In this document: positions 16,549 to 25,110 of the stretch, piece by piece | Layout of the letters: each line of letters starts with the position of its first letter | How positions within the stretch are numbered: the first letter of the stretch is position 1 | Source of the DNA: Martinezella dioscoreae | GTDB taxonomy: Bacteria > Pseudomonadota > Alphaproteobacteria > Rhizobiales > Rhizobiaceae | Length of the DNA stretch: 64,000 nucleotides | Assembly (NCBI RefSeq): GCF_009176305.1 | Contig: NZ_BLAJ01000001.1 | Coordinates: forward strand, 930,001 to 994,000 | Direction: 5' to 3' | Program-made: the position numbers and the translations under genes | Notes under the pieces: generated by a model | The model's input: the letters and a program-made list of their open reading frames with translations, nothing else | What the model was told of the DNA's origin: nothing | Database searches by the model: none

Positions 16549-17385
16549 GTGGAGATCGCAGTCATCGGAGCTGGCGCAATGGGAAGTGCCATTGGCCGGC
16601 GTTTGGTCGAAAACGGGGCGAGGGTGCTCACCTATCTCGAAGGACGTTCGGCTTCGACCATCGAGCGGGCGAAAGCAGCCGGCATGCAACCGGTCGATCT
16701 GGCCGAGGTTGCCGCGTCGCGTCTCATTCTTTCTATCGTTCCGCCTGCTGAAGCAGTGGCCGTCGCCAGACACATTGCCGGCGAGCTTCGGCGGAGCGGA
16801 AGCAAGACCACGTACATGGACTGCAACGCCATCTCGCCGAAGACCATGGCGGAGGTTGCGGCGATCTTTGGCGGCGATTGTGGCGTAGTTCTCGACGGCT
16901 CCATCATCGGCGGTCCGCCGAAACCGGGCCAGAAGGGACCGAAACTCTATGTAAGTGGCGATACAGCGAACGACAGCGGCGTGCTTGCGGATCATGGGCT
17001 TCAGGTCCGCCGCATCGATGGGGCAATCGGCGCGGCCTCGGCATTGAAGATGTGCTACGCCGGCATCAACAAGGGTGTGACGGGCCTTGGCACGGCCATG
17101 CTGCTTGCGGCGATCCGTTCGGGTGCCGATGCCGCCCTGAAACGCGAACTTCAGGAAAGCTTGCCAGATCTCGATGCGAAATTCGTCCACGGCATTCCGG
17201 ATATGTATCCGAAAGCCTATCGCTGGGTCGCGGAGATGGAGGAGATTTCCGAATTCCTCGGCGAGGACGATCCAGCTGCGTTGATATTCAAAGGTATGGC
17301 CGGGCTCTATCGGAGGATGGCCAATGATCGAGAAGGCGGGGGCGTTTTGGCCGACCAACTCGATAAATTGAATAGTGGCGCCTGA
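16549..17385 (+). CDS. NAD(P)-binding 6-phosphogluconate-dehydrogenase-like protein with DUF1932
   Basis: 278 residues from GTG 16549, chosen because AAGGAG lies seven bases upstream; a TTG at 16543 sits too close to that site. N-terminal Rossmann domain (EIAVIGAGAMGSAIGRRL, about residues 2-20; DCNAISPKT and IIGGPPKPGQKGPKLYVSG about 87-140). The C-terminal helical DUF1932 domain (about 165-235) carries ALKMCYAGINKGVTGLGTAM. It belongs to the beta-hydroxyacid dehydrogenase group; the substrate is unknown. The upstream XRE-cupin regulator on the same strand may control it. Confidence 0.85.
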   Translation: MEIAVIGAGAMGSAIGRRLVENGARVLTYLEGRSASTIERAKAAGMQPVDLAEVAASRLILSIVPPAEAVAVARHIAGELRRSGSKTTYMDCNAISPKTMAEVAAIFGGDCGVVLDGSIIGGPPKPGQKGPKLYVSGDTANDSGVLADHGLQVRRIDGAIGAASALKMCYAGINKGVTGLGTAMLLAAIRSGADAALKRELQESLPDLDAKFVHGIPDMYPKAYRWVAEMEEISEFLGEDDPAALIFKGMAGLYRRMANDREGGGVLADQLDKLNSGA

Positions 17386-17490
17386 TACCGGGCCGTGGCA
17401 GGTGCGTTCCATCTGCCGTTGCGGCCATGATGATATAAAGTCGTCGGACCGACTCGCATTGGCGTCGGTGAGGCAGACTGAGGGAGACGC

Positions 17491-18009
17491 ATGACCCAGC
17501 CGATCAAAACCATCGTCGTTGCCGTATCGCGCAACGGCATCATCGGGCGCGAAGGCGATATGCCCTGGCGGCTGTCATCCGATCTCAAGCGCTTCAAGGC
17601 GATGACGCTCGGCAAACCCGTAATCATGGGTCGCAAGACGTTCCAGTCGATCGGCAAGCCGCTGCCGGGCCGGCCGAATGTCGTCATTACCCGGGATACC
17701 GATTTTGTGGTCGAGGGAATAATGGTGGCGCACTCGCTCGATGAAGCGATCTCGGTTGCGTCGCATCTGGCGAATGAGAGCAATGTCGACGAAATCTGTA
17801 TCCTCGGCGGTGGCGAAATCTATCGGCAGGCGATCGGTCTGGCAGACCGGCTGCTGATCACCCATGTCGAGGCGGACATAGAGGGCGACACCTCCTTTCC
17901 AAAGATCGATCCCGGCATCTGGCAGGCGGACAGCGAGCTTGCCGTTCCGGCTGGAGAAAAGGACACTTATCCGACGCGTTTCGTTCGCTATTTCAGACGA
18001 AAAGCATAA
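17491..18009 (+). CDS. folA: Dihydrofolate reductase
   Basis: 172 residues with GGGAGACGC before the ATG. It reduces dihydrofolate to tetrahydrofolate with NADPH, regenerating the cofactor consumed by ThyA. The family motifs are all present: IVVAVSRNGIIGREGDMPWRL (substrate loop, including the acidic Asp before PWRL), KPVIMGRKTFQSIGKPLPGR, EICILGGGEIYRQAI, and the C-terminal RFVRYFRR. Normal length. It is followed about 160 bases later by hflK-hflC, the order I recall from other rhizobia. Confidence 0.96.
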   Translation: MTQPIKTIVVAVSRNGIIGREGDMPWRLSSDLKRFKAMTLGKPVIMGRKTFQSIGKPLPGRPNVVITRDTDFVVEGIMVAHSLDEAISVASHLANESNVDEICILGGGEIYRQAIGLADRLLITHVEADIEGDTSFPKIDPGIWQADSELAVPAGEKDTYPTRFVRYFRRKA

Positions 18010-18068
18010 GAGCTGCCCCCAAAAAGCAAATATTTTCCAATGAATCCGACGAACTTCCTGAAGTCGCG

Positions 18069-18097
18069 TTGAAAGCAGGTGCTTCGATACCTATAAC
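18069..18097 (+). promoter_or_regulatory. Candidate promoter of hflK-hflC
   Basis: TTGAAA (18069-18074), 17 bases, then TATAAC (18092-18097), 76 bases before the hflK start. It fits a housekeeping sigma-factor promoter well; transcription would begin near 18104. Pattern evidence only. Confidence 0.5.
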
Positions 18098-18172
18098 GGG
18101 AAACAATCGCTGCCACCCGCGAATTTCGTGGGCGTGGCGCGATATCGGGAGTCAACAAACAAAGAGGTTTTG

Positions 18173-19297
18173 ATGCCTTGGAGCAATCAGAATGGCGGCG
18201 GCGGTGGCCCATGGGGCGGCGGTGGCGGCGGAAATAATCAGGGACCTTGGGGGCAGGGACCGAACCGGCCGCGAGGCAGCGGCAGCGGCGGGCCACCGGA
18301 CCTTGAGGATATTATTCGCCGCGGCCAGGACCGATTGAAAGGTTTCGTACCTGGTGGCTTCAATGCAGGCGTCGTTCTCATCATCATTGCAGTGATTGCC
18401 GTTTTCTGGCTGATCCAGTGCATCTATACCGTGCAGCCGGACGAACGTGGCGTTGAGCTGCGCTTCGGCAAGCCGCGCGAGGAAGTCTCCATGCCCGGCC
18501 TGCATTTCCATTTCTGGCCGATGGACCGCATCGAATTCGTGAAGGTCACCGAACAGCAGCGCAATATCGGCGGCCGCTCCTCGGCCGGTTCGAATGCTGG
18601 TCTGATGCTGACGGGCGATCAGAACATCGTCAACGTGCAGTTCTCGATCCTCTATACTGTGACCAACCCGCAATCCTACCTGTTCAATCTCGAGACCCCC
18701 GACGAGACTTTGCAGCAGGTTGCGGAGAGCGCTATGCGTGAGGTCGTTGGCCGCCGTCCGGCTCAGGACATCTATCGCGACAAGCGTCAGGAAATCGCGA
18801 CCGAGGTCAGAAGCATCATCCAGGATACAATGGATCGCTACGGCTCCGGTATCTCCATCAACGCTGTTCCGATCGAGGATGTCTCGCCGCCGCGCGAAGT
18901 AGCCGATGCATTCGAAGAAGTGCAGCGTGCGGAGCAGAACGAAGACCAGCAGGTGGAAGAGGCCAATCAATACGCCAACCAGAAGCTCGGTCAGGCCCGC
19001 GGTCGCGCGGCTCAGATCCGCGAAGAAGCGGCTGCCTACAAGGACCGTATCGTGAAGGAAGCGCAGGGCGAGGCGCAGCGCTTCATCTCGATCTACGACG
19101 AATACGTCAAGGCGCCCGAAGTCACGCGCAAGCGTCTGTTCCTGGAAACCATGGAGTCCGTCATCGGCAATTCCAACAGCATCATCATCGACGACAAGCA
19201 GGGCGTCGTGCCTTACCTGCCGCTGAACGAAGTCGGCAAGCAGTCCACGACGCCGGCGGGCAAGCCCGCTGCTGCAACTCAGCCGGAGGCCAAATAA
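18173..19297 (+). CDS. hflK: HflK, FtsH-regulating membrane protein
   Basis: 374 residues from MPWSNQN, preceded by AGAGG; a longer frame upstream is not family sequence. A Gly/Asn-rich cytoplasmic N-terminus (about 1-45), one membrane span (about 65-83, VVLIIIAVIAVFWLIQCIY), then the SPFH/band-7 domain (VQPDERGVELRFGKP, through QNIVNVQFSILYTV, to VVGRRPAQDIYRDKRQEI). A helical region (REVADAFEEVQRAEQNEDQQ) and a Thr/Pro/Ala tail follow. With HflC it forms the large periplasmic cage around FtsH that modulates degradation of membrane proteins. TAATG one-base overlap with hflC. Confidence 0.95.
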   Translation: MPWSNQNGGGGGPWGGGGGGNNQGPWGQGPNRPRGSGSGGPPDLEDIIRRGQDRLKGFVPGGFNAGVVLIIIAVIAVFWLIQCIYTVQPDERGVELRFGKPREEVSMPGLHFHFWPMDRIEFVKVTEQQRNIGGRSSAGSNAGLMLTGDQNIVNVQFSILYTVTNPQSYLFNLETPDETLQQVAESAMREVVGRRPAQDIYRDKRQEIATEVRSIIQDTMDRYGSGISINAVPIEDVSPPREVADAFEEVQRAEQNEDQQVEEANQYANQKLGQARGRAAQIREEAAAYKDRIVKEAQGEAQRFISIYDEYVKAPEVTRKRLFLETMESVIGNSNSIIIDDKQGVVPYLPLNEVGKQSTTPAGKPAAATQPEAK

Positions 19298-20235
19298 TGA
19301 CATCCAGCCGTTTGCCAGCCATTCTTATCGCGCTCGCGGTAGTGCTGCTGCTTATTTATTCGTCGGTGTTCGTGGTCAACGCGCGTGAACAGGCGATCGT
19401 CCTGCGCTTCGGCCAGATTCGTGACGTGAAGACGGAGCCCGGCATCTACTTCAAGCTGCCTTTCGCCTTCATGGATGCCGATCGCGTCCAGTATGTGCAA
19501 CTGCAGGAACTCCGCTTCGATCTGGACAACATCCGTGTCCAGGTCTCCGGCGGCAAGTTCTACGAAGTCGATGCCTTCGTGGTCTACAAGATCATGGATG
19601 CGCGCAAGTTCCGCGAGACCGTCTCGGGTGATCGCGATGCGGCTGAATCGCGCCTCAGGACCCGCCTCGACGCTGCTCTGCGCCGTGTCTATGGTCTGCG
19701 CGGTTTCGAGGCGGCGCTTTCCAATGAACGAGCCGCGATGATGACGGAAGTGCGCAACGATCTGCATCGCGATGCGGAATCACTCGGCCTCAACATCGAG
19801 GACGTCCGTATTCGTCGCACGGACCTGTCTCAGGAAGTGTCGCAGAACACTTACGACCGTATGAAGGCCGAGCGTCTGGCGGAAGCCGAGTTGATCCGCG
19901 CGCGCGGTAACGAAGAGGGCCAGCGCCGCCGGGCGGTTGCTGACCGTCAGGTCGTCGAGATCGTTGCCGATGCGCAGAAGGATTCGGAAGTGCTGCGTGG
20001 TGAAGGCGAAGCTGAGCGCAACGCCATCTTCGCGGATGCCTCGAAGCGCGATCCGAACTTCTACGAGTTCTATCGCTCGATGGCTGCCTACAACAAGGCG
20101 CTTGCCTCCGGCGGCAAGACGCTCGTGCTGCCGCCGAACCAGTCGGACTTCTTCAAATATTTCGACAGTCCTGCCGGTTCCGCGCCTAATTCGGGCGCGC
20201 CGGCACTCGCCAATCCGACGCCGCCTGCGAACTGA
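19297..20235 (+). CDS. hflC: HflC, FtsH-regulating membrane protein
   Basis: 312 residues; the ATG shares its A with the hflK stop codon, so translational coupling is likely. N-terminal membrane span (about 6-28, LPAILIALAVVLLLIYSSVFVV), then the SPFH domain (REQAIVLRFGQIRDV, EPGIYFKLPFAF, RVYGLRGFEAALS). A helical segment (MKAERLAEAELIRARGNEEGQ) and the conserved DPNFYEFYRSMAAYNKAL follow. Partner of HflK in the FtsH complex. A clear terminator follows the gene, so hflK-hflC form a two-gene operon separate from degP. Confidence 0.95.
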   Translation: MTSSRLPAILIALAVVLLLIYSSVFVVNAREQAIVLRFGQIRDVKTEPGIYFKLPFAFMDADRVQYVQLQELRFDLDNIRVQVSGGKFYEVDAFVVYKIMDARKFRETVSGDRDAAESRLRTRLDAALRRVYGLRGFEAALSNERAAMMTEVRNDLHRDAESLGLNIEDVRIRRTDLSQEVSQNTYDRMKAERLAEAELIRARGNEEGQRRRAVADRQVVEIVADAQKDSEVLRGEGEAERNAIFADASKRDPNFYEFYRSMAAYNKALASGGKTLVLPPNQSDFFKYFDSPAGSAPNSGAPALANPTPPAN

Positions 20236-20254
20236 GGCGTCATACACTGAAACG

Positions 20255-20285
20255 AAAGGGCTGCCTCAGGGCGGCCCTTTTCTTT
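20255..20285 (+). terminator. Rho-independent terminator after hflC
   Basis: AAAGGGC and GCCCTTT arms with an inner GCC/GGC extension around a TCA loop, followed by TTTTCTTT. It begins 20 bases after the hflC stop. Confidence 0.85.
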
Positions 20286-20428
20286 ATGACGGATTGCATC
20301 ACCTTTCGCCTACAAGCATCGGCGGCGAGGAGCTTCGGGGATTTCTCAAAAAGGTGATTTCACGCTTCATCATTCCGCCTTATGTTGATGCTTATACAAG
20401 TTTTCCCCTATCTTGATGAGGATGCCTG

Positions 20429-22141
20429 ATGGCTTCGACCAATCGCCTGCCTTTCAGCCGTTCGTTTGCCTTGCTCGCAAGCATCGCATTGATTGCCGGC
20501 CCCGTTGCGGGCGTCACCGAACAGGCTTATGCGCAGACGCAGAACAGCGGTGCAGCCGCAGGTGCCCAGCCGCCGGCCGCGACCAACAATCAGACGCCGC
20601 CGGCAGCATCTCCAACGGTCACGACGAACCCGGCCATGACTGCCGGTCCGGCATCGGTTGCGGATCTGGCTTCCGGATTGCTCGATGCGGTCGTCAATAT
20701 TTCCACGTCGCAGAAGGTCAAGGATGAGGGGAATGGGCCGGCGACCCCGAAGGTGCCGGACAATTCGCCCTATCAGGATGAGTTCAACGATTTCTTCAAT
20801 AACAAGAAAGACGACGACAGCAACCGCAAGGTGAGCTCACTCGGCTCCGGCTTCGTCATCGATCCCTCAGGCTATATCGTCACCAACAATCACGTCATCG
20901 AAGGGGCCGACGATATCGAGGCGATCTTTCCGAACGGCACGAAGCTGAAGGCCAAGCTGATCGGAACGGATACGAAGACTGACCTTTCGGTCCTCAAGGT
21001 CGAGCCGAAGCACCCGCTCACGGCGGTCAAATTCGGCGATTCCTCCAAGATGCGGATCGGCGACTGGGTGATGGCAATCGGCAATCCCTTCGGCCTCGGC
21101 GGCTCGGTGACCGTCGGCATCGTCTCGGCGCGTGGCCGCAACATCAACGCCGGCCCCTACGACAATTTCATTCAGACGGATGCGGCGATCAACAAAGGCA
21201 ATTCCGGCGGTCCGCTCTTCAACATGAAGGGCGAGGTGATCGGCATCAACACCGCCATCATCTCCCCGAGCGGCGGCTCGATCGGTATCGGCTTTGCCGT
21301 CCCGTCCGAACTGGCTGAGGGCGTCGTCAATCAGCTCCGTGACTTCGGCGAGACGCGCCGCGGCTGGCTCGGCGTGCGCATCCAACCGGTCACGGACGAT
21401 GTCGCCAATAGTCTCGGTCTTTCAGAAGCCAAGGGAGCCCTTGTGGCTGGTGTCATCAAGGGCGGCCCTGTCGATAACGGCTCGATCAAGGCGGGCGATG
21501 TCATCCTGAAGTTCGACGGCAAGGATGTGGACGAGATGCGCGATTTGCCGCGTGTTGTCGCCGAAAGCCCCGTCGGTAAGGAAGTCGATGTCGTCGTCTA
21601 TCGCGATGGCAAGCAGCAAACCATCAAGGTGACGCTCGGTCGGCTGGAGGACAGCGATCAGGCGGCAGCGGCAAGCGCTGACAAGAACAAGAAGCCGCAG
21701 CTTGCGCCTGACGATAAGGGCAACAGTGACGGCGTCATCAATCCCGACCAGGGAGACGATGGTGACGACGACGGTATGGATGGACAGGATCAGGGCGGCG
21801 ACCCGCAGCAATCACCGCAGGCTCAGCCGCCAGTTCAGGCGACCTCGAATATTCTCGGAATGAAGCTCTCGACGCTGACTGCCGAAAACCGCAAGAGCTT
21901 CGGCATCGCCGACAGTGTCGATGGCGTCGTCATCACCGAAGTGGCGCCAGGTTCGGCAGCCGCGGAGAAGGGGCTGAAGCCCGGCGATGTCGTCGTCGAG
22001 GTCGCGCAGGAATTCGTCCAGACTCCGAGTGCCGCCTCGGAGAAAGTGGCCTCACTGAAGCGGGAAGGCCGCCGCAATGCGCAGATGATGATTGCGTCTC
22101 CGAACGGTGACTTGCGCTTTATCGCCGTCGCGCTGGAGTAG
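20429..22141 (+). CDS. degP: Do-family periplasmic serine protease (DegP/HtrA)
   Basis: 570 residues with GAGG seven bases before the ATG. Signal peptide of about 36 residues ending AYA, then a Gln/Ala/Pro-rich linker. The trypsin-like domain has the complete triad: His155 (TNNHVIEGAD), Asp185 (TDTKTDLSVLKVE) and Ser259 in GNSGGPLFN. The two PDZ domains are at about 310-400 (RRGWLGVRIQPVTDDVA) and 470-565 (ILGMKLSTLTAENRKSFGI), separated by a long acidic Asp/Gly/Gln-rich linker. It degrades or refolds misfolded envelope proteins. It has its own upstream region after the hflC terminator. Confidence 0.94.
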   Translation: MASTNRLPFSRSFALLASIALIAGPVAGVTEQAYAQTQNSGAAAGAQPPAATNNQTPPAASPTVTTNPAMTAGPASVADLASGLLDAVVNISTSQKVKDEGNGPATPKVPDNSPYQDEFNDFFNNKKDDDSNRKVSSLGSGFVIDPSGYIVTNNHVIEGADDIEAIFPNGTKLKAKLIGTDTKTDLSVLKVEPKHPLTAVKFGDSSKMRIGDWVMAIGNPFGLGGSVTVGIVSARGRNINAGPYDNFIQTDAAINKGNSGGPLFNMKGEVIGINTAIISPSGGSIGIGFAVPSELAEGVVNQLRDFGETRRGWLGVRIQPVTDDVANSLGLSEAKGALVAGVIKGGPVDNGSIKAGDVILKFDGKDVDEMRDLPRVVAESPVGKEVDVVVYRDGKQQTIKVTLGRLEDSDQAAAASADKNKKPQLAPDDKGNSDGVINPDQGDDGDDDGMDGQDQGGDPQQSPQAQPPVQATSNILGMKLSTLTAENRKSFGIADSVDGVVITEVAPGSAAAEKGLKPGDVVVEVAQEFVQTPSAASEKVASLKREGRRNAQMMIASPNGDLRFIAVALE

Positions 22142-22144
22142 AAT

Positions 22145-22723
22145 TCAGCTCCCGGTCTGCATCGCCTGTTGCGCCCGCCACTTTGCGGCGCTCAGGCGGT
22201 AGACAGCATGACGCTTCAGGTGCGGATGCGTCTCCGGAATTTGCGGATGGTCGAAATCGCAGGCCGGATCTGGATGCATGCCGATCTTGCGCATTACCGC
22301 GAGGACGCGGCTGTTGTCATGGACGGCAACCGACAGGATCTCGCGGAGATTCAGGACGGTGAAAGCATGACGCACAAGAGCTATACCGGCCTCGGTTGCG
22401 TAGCTCTTTCCCCAATGGCGCGCTGATATCCGCCAGCCGATTTCCACGGCATCCCTCGGTAAATGCGGTTCAAGCTGCACTCTCGACAGGCTGCAGAAAC
22501 CGACTGCCGTGCCATCACCCTTCAAGACCGTGGTGAGAAGCTCGAAGCCGGGTTCCGGCGTTACGTTCCGGATCATGGAAAAGATGGTGTCGGCATCTTC
22601 GCGGCTGCGGGCAAAGGGGAAGAATTCGAGGACGGCTGGGTCCGAGCTGAGTTCATAAAACAACCCGCGATCCTCTTCCGCGCAGGGGCGCAGGATCAGC
22701 CGAGCCGTTTCGATCGGGGTCAT
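22145..22723 (-). CDS. GNAT acetyltransferase (RimJ/RimL type), second of a tandem pair
   Basis: 192 residues from MTPIETARLILRP, chosen because this ATG forms a four-base ATGA overlap with the stop of the upstream paralogue; a start five codons earlier also exists. Acetyltransf_3 pattern: ETARLILRPCAEEDRG, DAVEIGWRISARHWGKSYATEAG (acetyl-CoA site, about 105-125), SVAVHDNSRVLAVMRKIGM and a C-terminal HPHLKRHAVYRLSAAKW. It aligns along its whole length with the next gene, so the two arose by duplication. The substrate is unknown. Confidence 0.85.
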   Translation of the reverse strand: MTPIETARLILRPCAEEDRGLFYELSSDPAVLEFFPFARSREDADTIFSMIRNVTPEPGFELLTTVLKGDGTAVGFCSLSRVQLEPHLPRDAVEIGWRISARHWGKSYATEAGIALVRHAFTVLNLREILSVAVHDNSRVLAVMRKIGMHPDPACDFDHPQIPETHPHLKRHAVYRLSAAKWRAQQAMQTGS

Positions 22724-23283
22724 TGCCGGGAGCGCCACTGAGCTGCCGTCAGTCGGTAGAGGACGTGGCGCTGCAGATGTGGATGGGTATCGGGCACATT
22801 GGGATGGTTGAAATCGCCGCCCTCGACGCGATGCATGCCGATCCGCTCCATGACAGCCGTCGACCTGACATTGTTATGCACGGCGAAGGAAACGATCTCG
22901 TCGAGGCCGCGCGTTTCGAAGCCGTGGGCAAGAAGCGCCCGCGCCGCCTCGCTGACCAATCCCTTGCCCCAGTGCCGCGCCACCAGCCGCCAGCCGATCT
23001 CGACGGTTCCGATCGCGACGAACGGTTCCAGATGATCGGTGCGCACCAGTCCGCAATAACCGATTGCCTCGCCGCTGGCTTTGAGCTCCAGCACATAGAG
23101 ACCGAGCCCGGTTTCCGCGATCATCGACTGGACGCGATCGAAGAAGGCGTCCGCTTCCGCGCGATTGCGGCGAAACGGGAAGAATTCCATGACCGCCTCG
23201 TCGGAATTGATCTCCAAGGCCAGGTCGCGATCCCCTTCGCGCCAATTGCGAATGATGAGGCGTTCGGTTTCGGTAATGATCAT
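22720..23283 (-). CDS. GNAT acetyltransferase (RimJ/RimL type), first of a tandem pair
   Basis: 187 residues, ATG start. Same architecture as its downstream neighbour: ITETERLIIRNWREGDRD, VMEFFPFRRNRAEADAFF, GTVEIGWRLVARHWGKGLVSEAAR, SFAVHNNVRSTAVMERIGM, HPHLQRHVLYRLTAAQW. Shared blocks (EFFPF.R.R..AD, VEIGWR..ARHWGK, HPHL.RH..YRL.AA.W) show tandem duplication. It lies just downstream of serB in the same direction; no functional link is evident. Confidence 0.85.
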   Translation of the reverse strand: MIITETERLIIRNWREGDRDLALEINSDEAVMEFFPFRRNRAEADAFFDRVQSMIAETGLGLYVLELKASGEAIGYCGLVRTDHLEPFVAIGTVEIGWRLVARHWGKGLVSEAARALLAHGFETRGLDEIVSFAVHNNVRSTAVMERIGMHRVEGGDFNHPNVPDTHPHLQRHVLYRLTAAQWRSRQ

Positions 23284-23316
23284 CTGCGGTCCCCGAGCTC
23301 GGCGATTTGCGCTGCT

Positions 23317-24207
23317 CTATGGTTTGACGAAGTCCGTCTTGCGGTAGCCCTGGATATAGAGCAGGGCAGTCAGGTCACCGTGGTCGATGCGCATCCTGGC
23401 CTGCGCCGAAACAGTTGGCTTGGCATGGAGCGCGACGCCGGAACCGGCAAGCTGCAGCATACCGAGGTCATTGGCGCCGTCGCCGACGGCCATGGCGTCA
23501 TCGGTGGATATACCGAGCTTTTCGGCGATATCGTTCAGCGCGTCCACCTTGGCCTGCTTACCGAGGATGGGCTCTTCGACGAGGCCGGTCAGGATACCCT
23601 TTTCTTCCAGCAGGACATTTGCCCGATTCTCGTCGAAGCCGAGGGTGGCGCCGATCCTGCTGGTGAAGACGGTGAAGCCGCCGGAAACAAGGGCGGCGTA
23701 ATAACCCTTCGCCTTCATGGTGGCGATGAGTTCGGGGCCGCCTGGCGTCAGAGTGATGCGCTTGGCGATGACATCGTCGACAACGGAGAGCGGCAGTCCC
23801 TTCAAGAGAGCGACGCGCTCGCGTAGCGCCGGCTCGAAGGCGATTTCCCCATTCATGGCGCGGGCGGTGATATCAGCTACTTTATCCTTGAGGCCGACTT
23901 CGGCGGCGAGTTCGTCGATGCATTCCTGGCCGATCATCGTGGAATCCATGTCGGCAATCAGCAATTTCTTGCGGCGGGTCTCGGCTTGCTGGATGACGAG
24001 ATCGATAGGTTCGCTGCCGATCACCGCCAGTATATTGGCCTCTGCTGCCTCGATATCGGTGTCGTCGCGAAGCGCGATATCGCAGGCAATGCCGTCGGCA
24101 AGCCAATAGAGCCCGGACGCTTTGACAGCATCAGCCGCCTGTTCGGCGATAGCCGGAACGAGAACGGGGTTTGACGGATTGGCAATAAGCGTGGCAACGA
24201 AGGCCAT
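23317..24207 (-). CDS. serB: Phosphoserine phosphatase
   Basis: 296 residues from MAFVATLIANPSN. N-terminal ACT-like half (about 1-75), then a HAD phosphatase domain with the catalytic DMDST motif (Asp86, Asp88), and the later motifs ALVSGGFTVFTSRI and VGDGANDLGMLQLAG. It catalyses the last step of serine synthesis. The start codon complements 24205-24207 and overlaps the divergent miaA start by two bases (CATG), so its promoter must lie inside the miaA reading frame. Confidence 0.95.
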   Translation of the reverse strand: MAFVATLIANPSNPVLVPAIAEQAADAVKASGLYWLADGIACDIALRDDTDIEAAEANILAVIGSEPIDLVIQQAETRRKKLLIADMDSTMIGQECIDELAAEVGLKDKVADITARAMNGEIAFEPALRERVALLKGLPLSVVDDVIAKRITLTPGGPELIATMKAKGYYAALVSGGFTVFTSRIGATLGFDENRANVLLEEKGILTGLVEEPILGKQAKVDALNDIAEKLGISTDDAMAVGDGANDLGMLQLAGSGVALHAKPTVSAQARMRIDHGDLTALLYIQGYRKTDFVKP

Positions 24208-25102
24208 GAGCAGAAACCCTATAAGCAATATCGACGCGATCCTGATAACCGGGCCAACCGCCAGCGGCAAGTCCGCACTGGCGGTAGAATTGGCCCGTTC
24301 GCATGATGGTGTCGTCATCAATGCCGACAGCATGCAGGTCTATGATACCCTGCGCGTGCTGACCGCACGGCCCTCCGAGGCCGATATGGAGGGCATTCCA
24401 CACCATCTTTACGGCCACGTCCCGGCGGGACAGGCGTATTCGACTGGCGTCTGGCTGCGCGAGGCAGACGCTTTGGTCGAGCGCCTGCGCGTCGAGGGCA
24501 GAATGCCTGTCTTCGTCGGCGGTACGGGTCTTTATTTCAAGGCGCTGACGGGCGGACTGTCCGACATGCCGGAAATTCCGCCTGGTATCCGCAATCGTCT
24601 CCGCAGCCGGCTGGTGGCGGAAGGGGCGGAAGCGCTGCATCGTGAGCTTGCGGAGCGCGACGCCGCCGTCGCGGAAACGCTGAACTCGCAGGACGGGCAG
24701 CGTATCGTTCGCGCCCTGGAGGTGATCGAAGCAACGGGCCGGTCCATCGCCGCTTTTCAGGGGAAGAACGGGCCAATGGTCATCGATCCCGATCGTGCAC
24801 GAAAGATCGTGGTTCTGCCTGAGCGCGCTATTCTGCACGAACGCATCAACAGCCGTTTCGAGAAAATGCTGGCGATGGGAGCGGAAGACGAGGTGCGGGC
24901 TCTTCTGGCACTGGATCTTCCGCCGGAAATGCCCGTCATGAAAGCTATCGGGGTCGCGCAGATTGCCGGGATGCTGAAGGGGGAGATGACACGTGCCGAG
25001 GTCATCGAAACCGGATCTGCGGCGACGCGGCAATATGCCAAGCGGCAGATGACCTGGTTCCGCAATCAGATGGACGAGAGTTGGGAGCGTTTGAGCCCGT
25101 AG
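24206..25102 (+). CDS. miaA: tRNA dimethylallyltransferase
   Basis: 298 residues from MSRNPISN; an upstream extension is not family sequence and would run through serB. It transfers a dimethylallyl group to A37 of tRNAs reading codons that begin with U. P-loop GPTASGKS at residues 16-23, then VVINADSMQVYDTLRVLTARP, FVGGTGLYFKALTGGL, GQRIVRALEVIEATGRS, and VMKAIGVAQIAGML. The C-terminus has TRQYAKRQMTWFRNQM. The ATG overlaps the divergent serB ATG within CATG. Confidence 0.95.
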   Translation: MSRNPISNIDAILITGPTASGKSALAVELARSHDGVVINADSMQVYDTLRVLTARPSEADMEGIPHHLYGHVPAGQAYSTGVWLREADALVERLRVEGRMPVFVGGTGLYFKALTGGLSDMPEIPPGIRNRLRSRLVAEGAEALHRELAERDAAVAETLNSQDGQRIVRALEVIEATGRSIAAFQGKNGPMVIDPDRARKIVVLPERAILHERINSRFEKMLAMGAEDEVRALLALDLPPEMPVMKAIGVAQIAGMLKGEMTRAEVIETGSAATRQYAKRQMTWFRNQMDESWERLSP

Positions 25103-25110
25103 TTCGGGAG

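Noticed and set aside
20385-20413. Possible promoter for degP (TTGATG, then CTATCT)
   Set aside because: Initiation would fall on top of the ribosome site, leaving almost no untranslated leader; the match is too weak to list.
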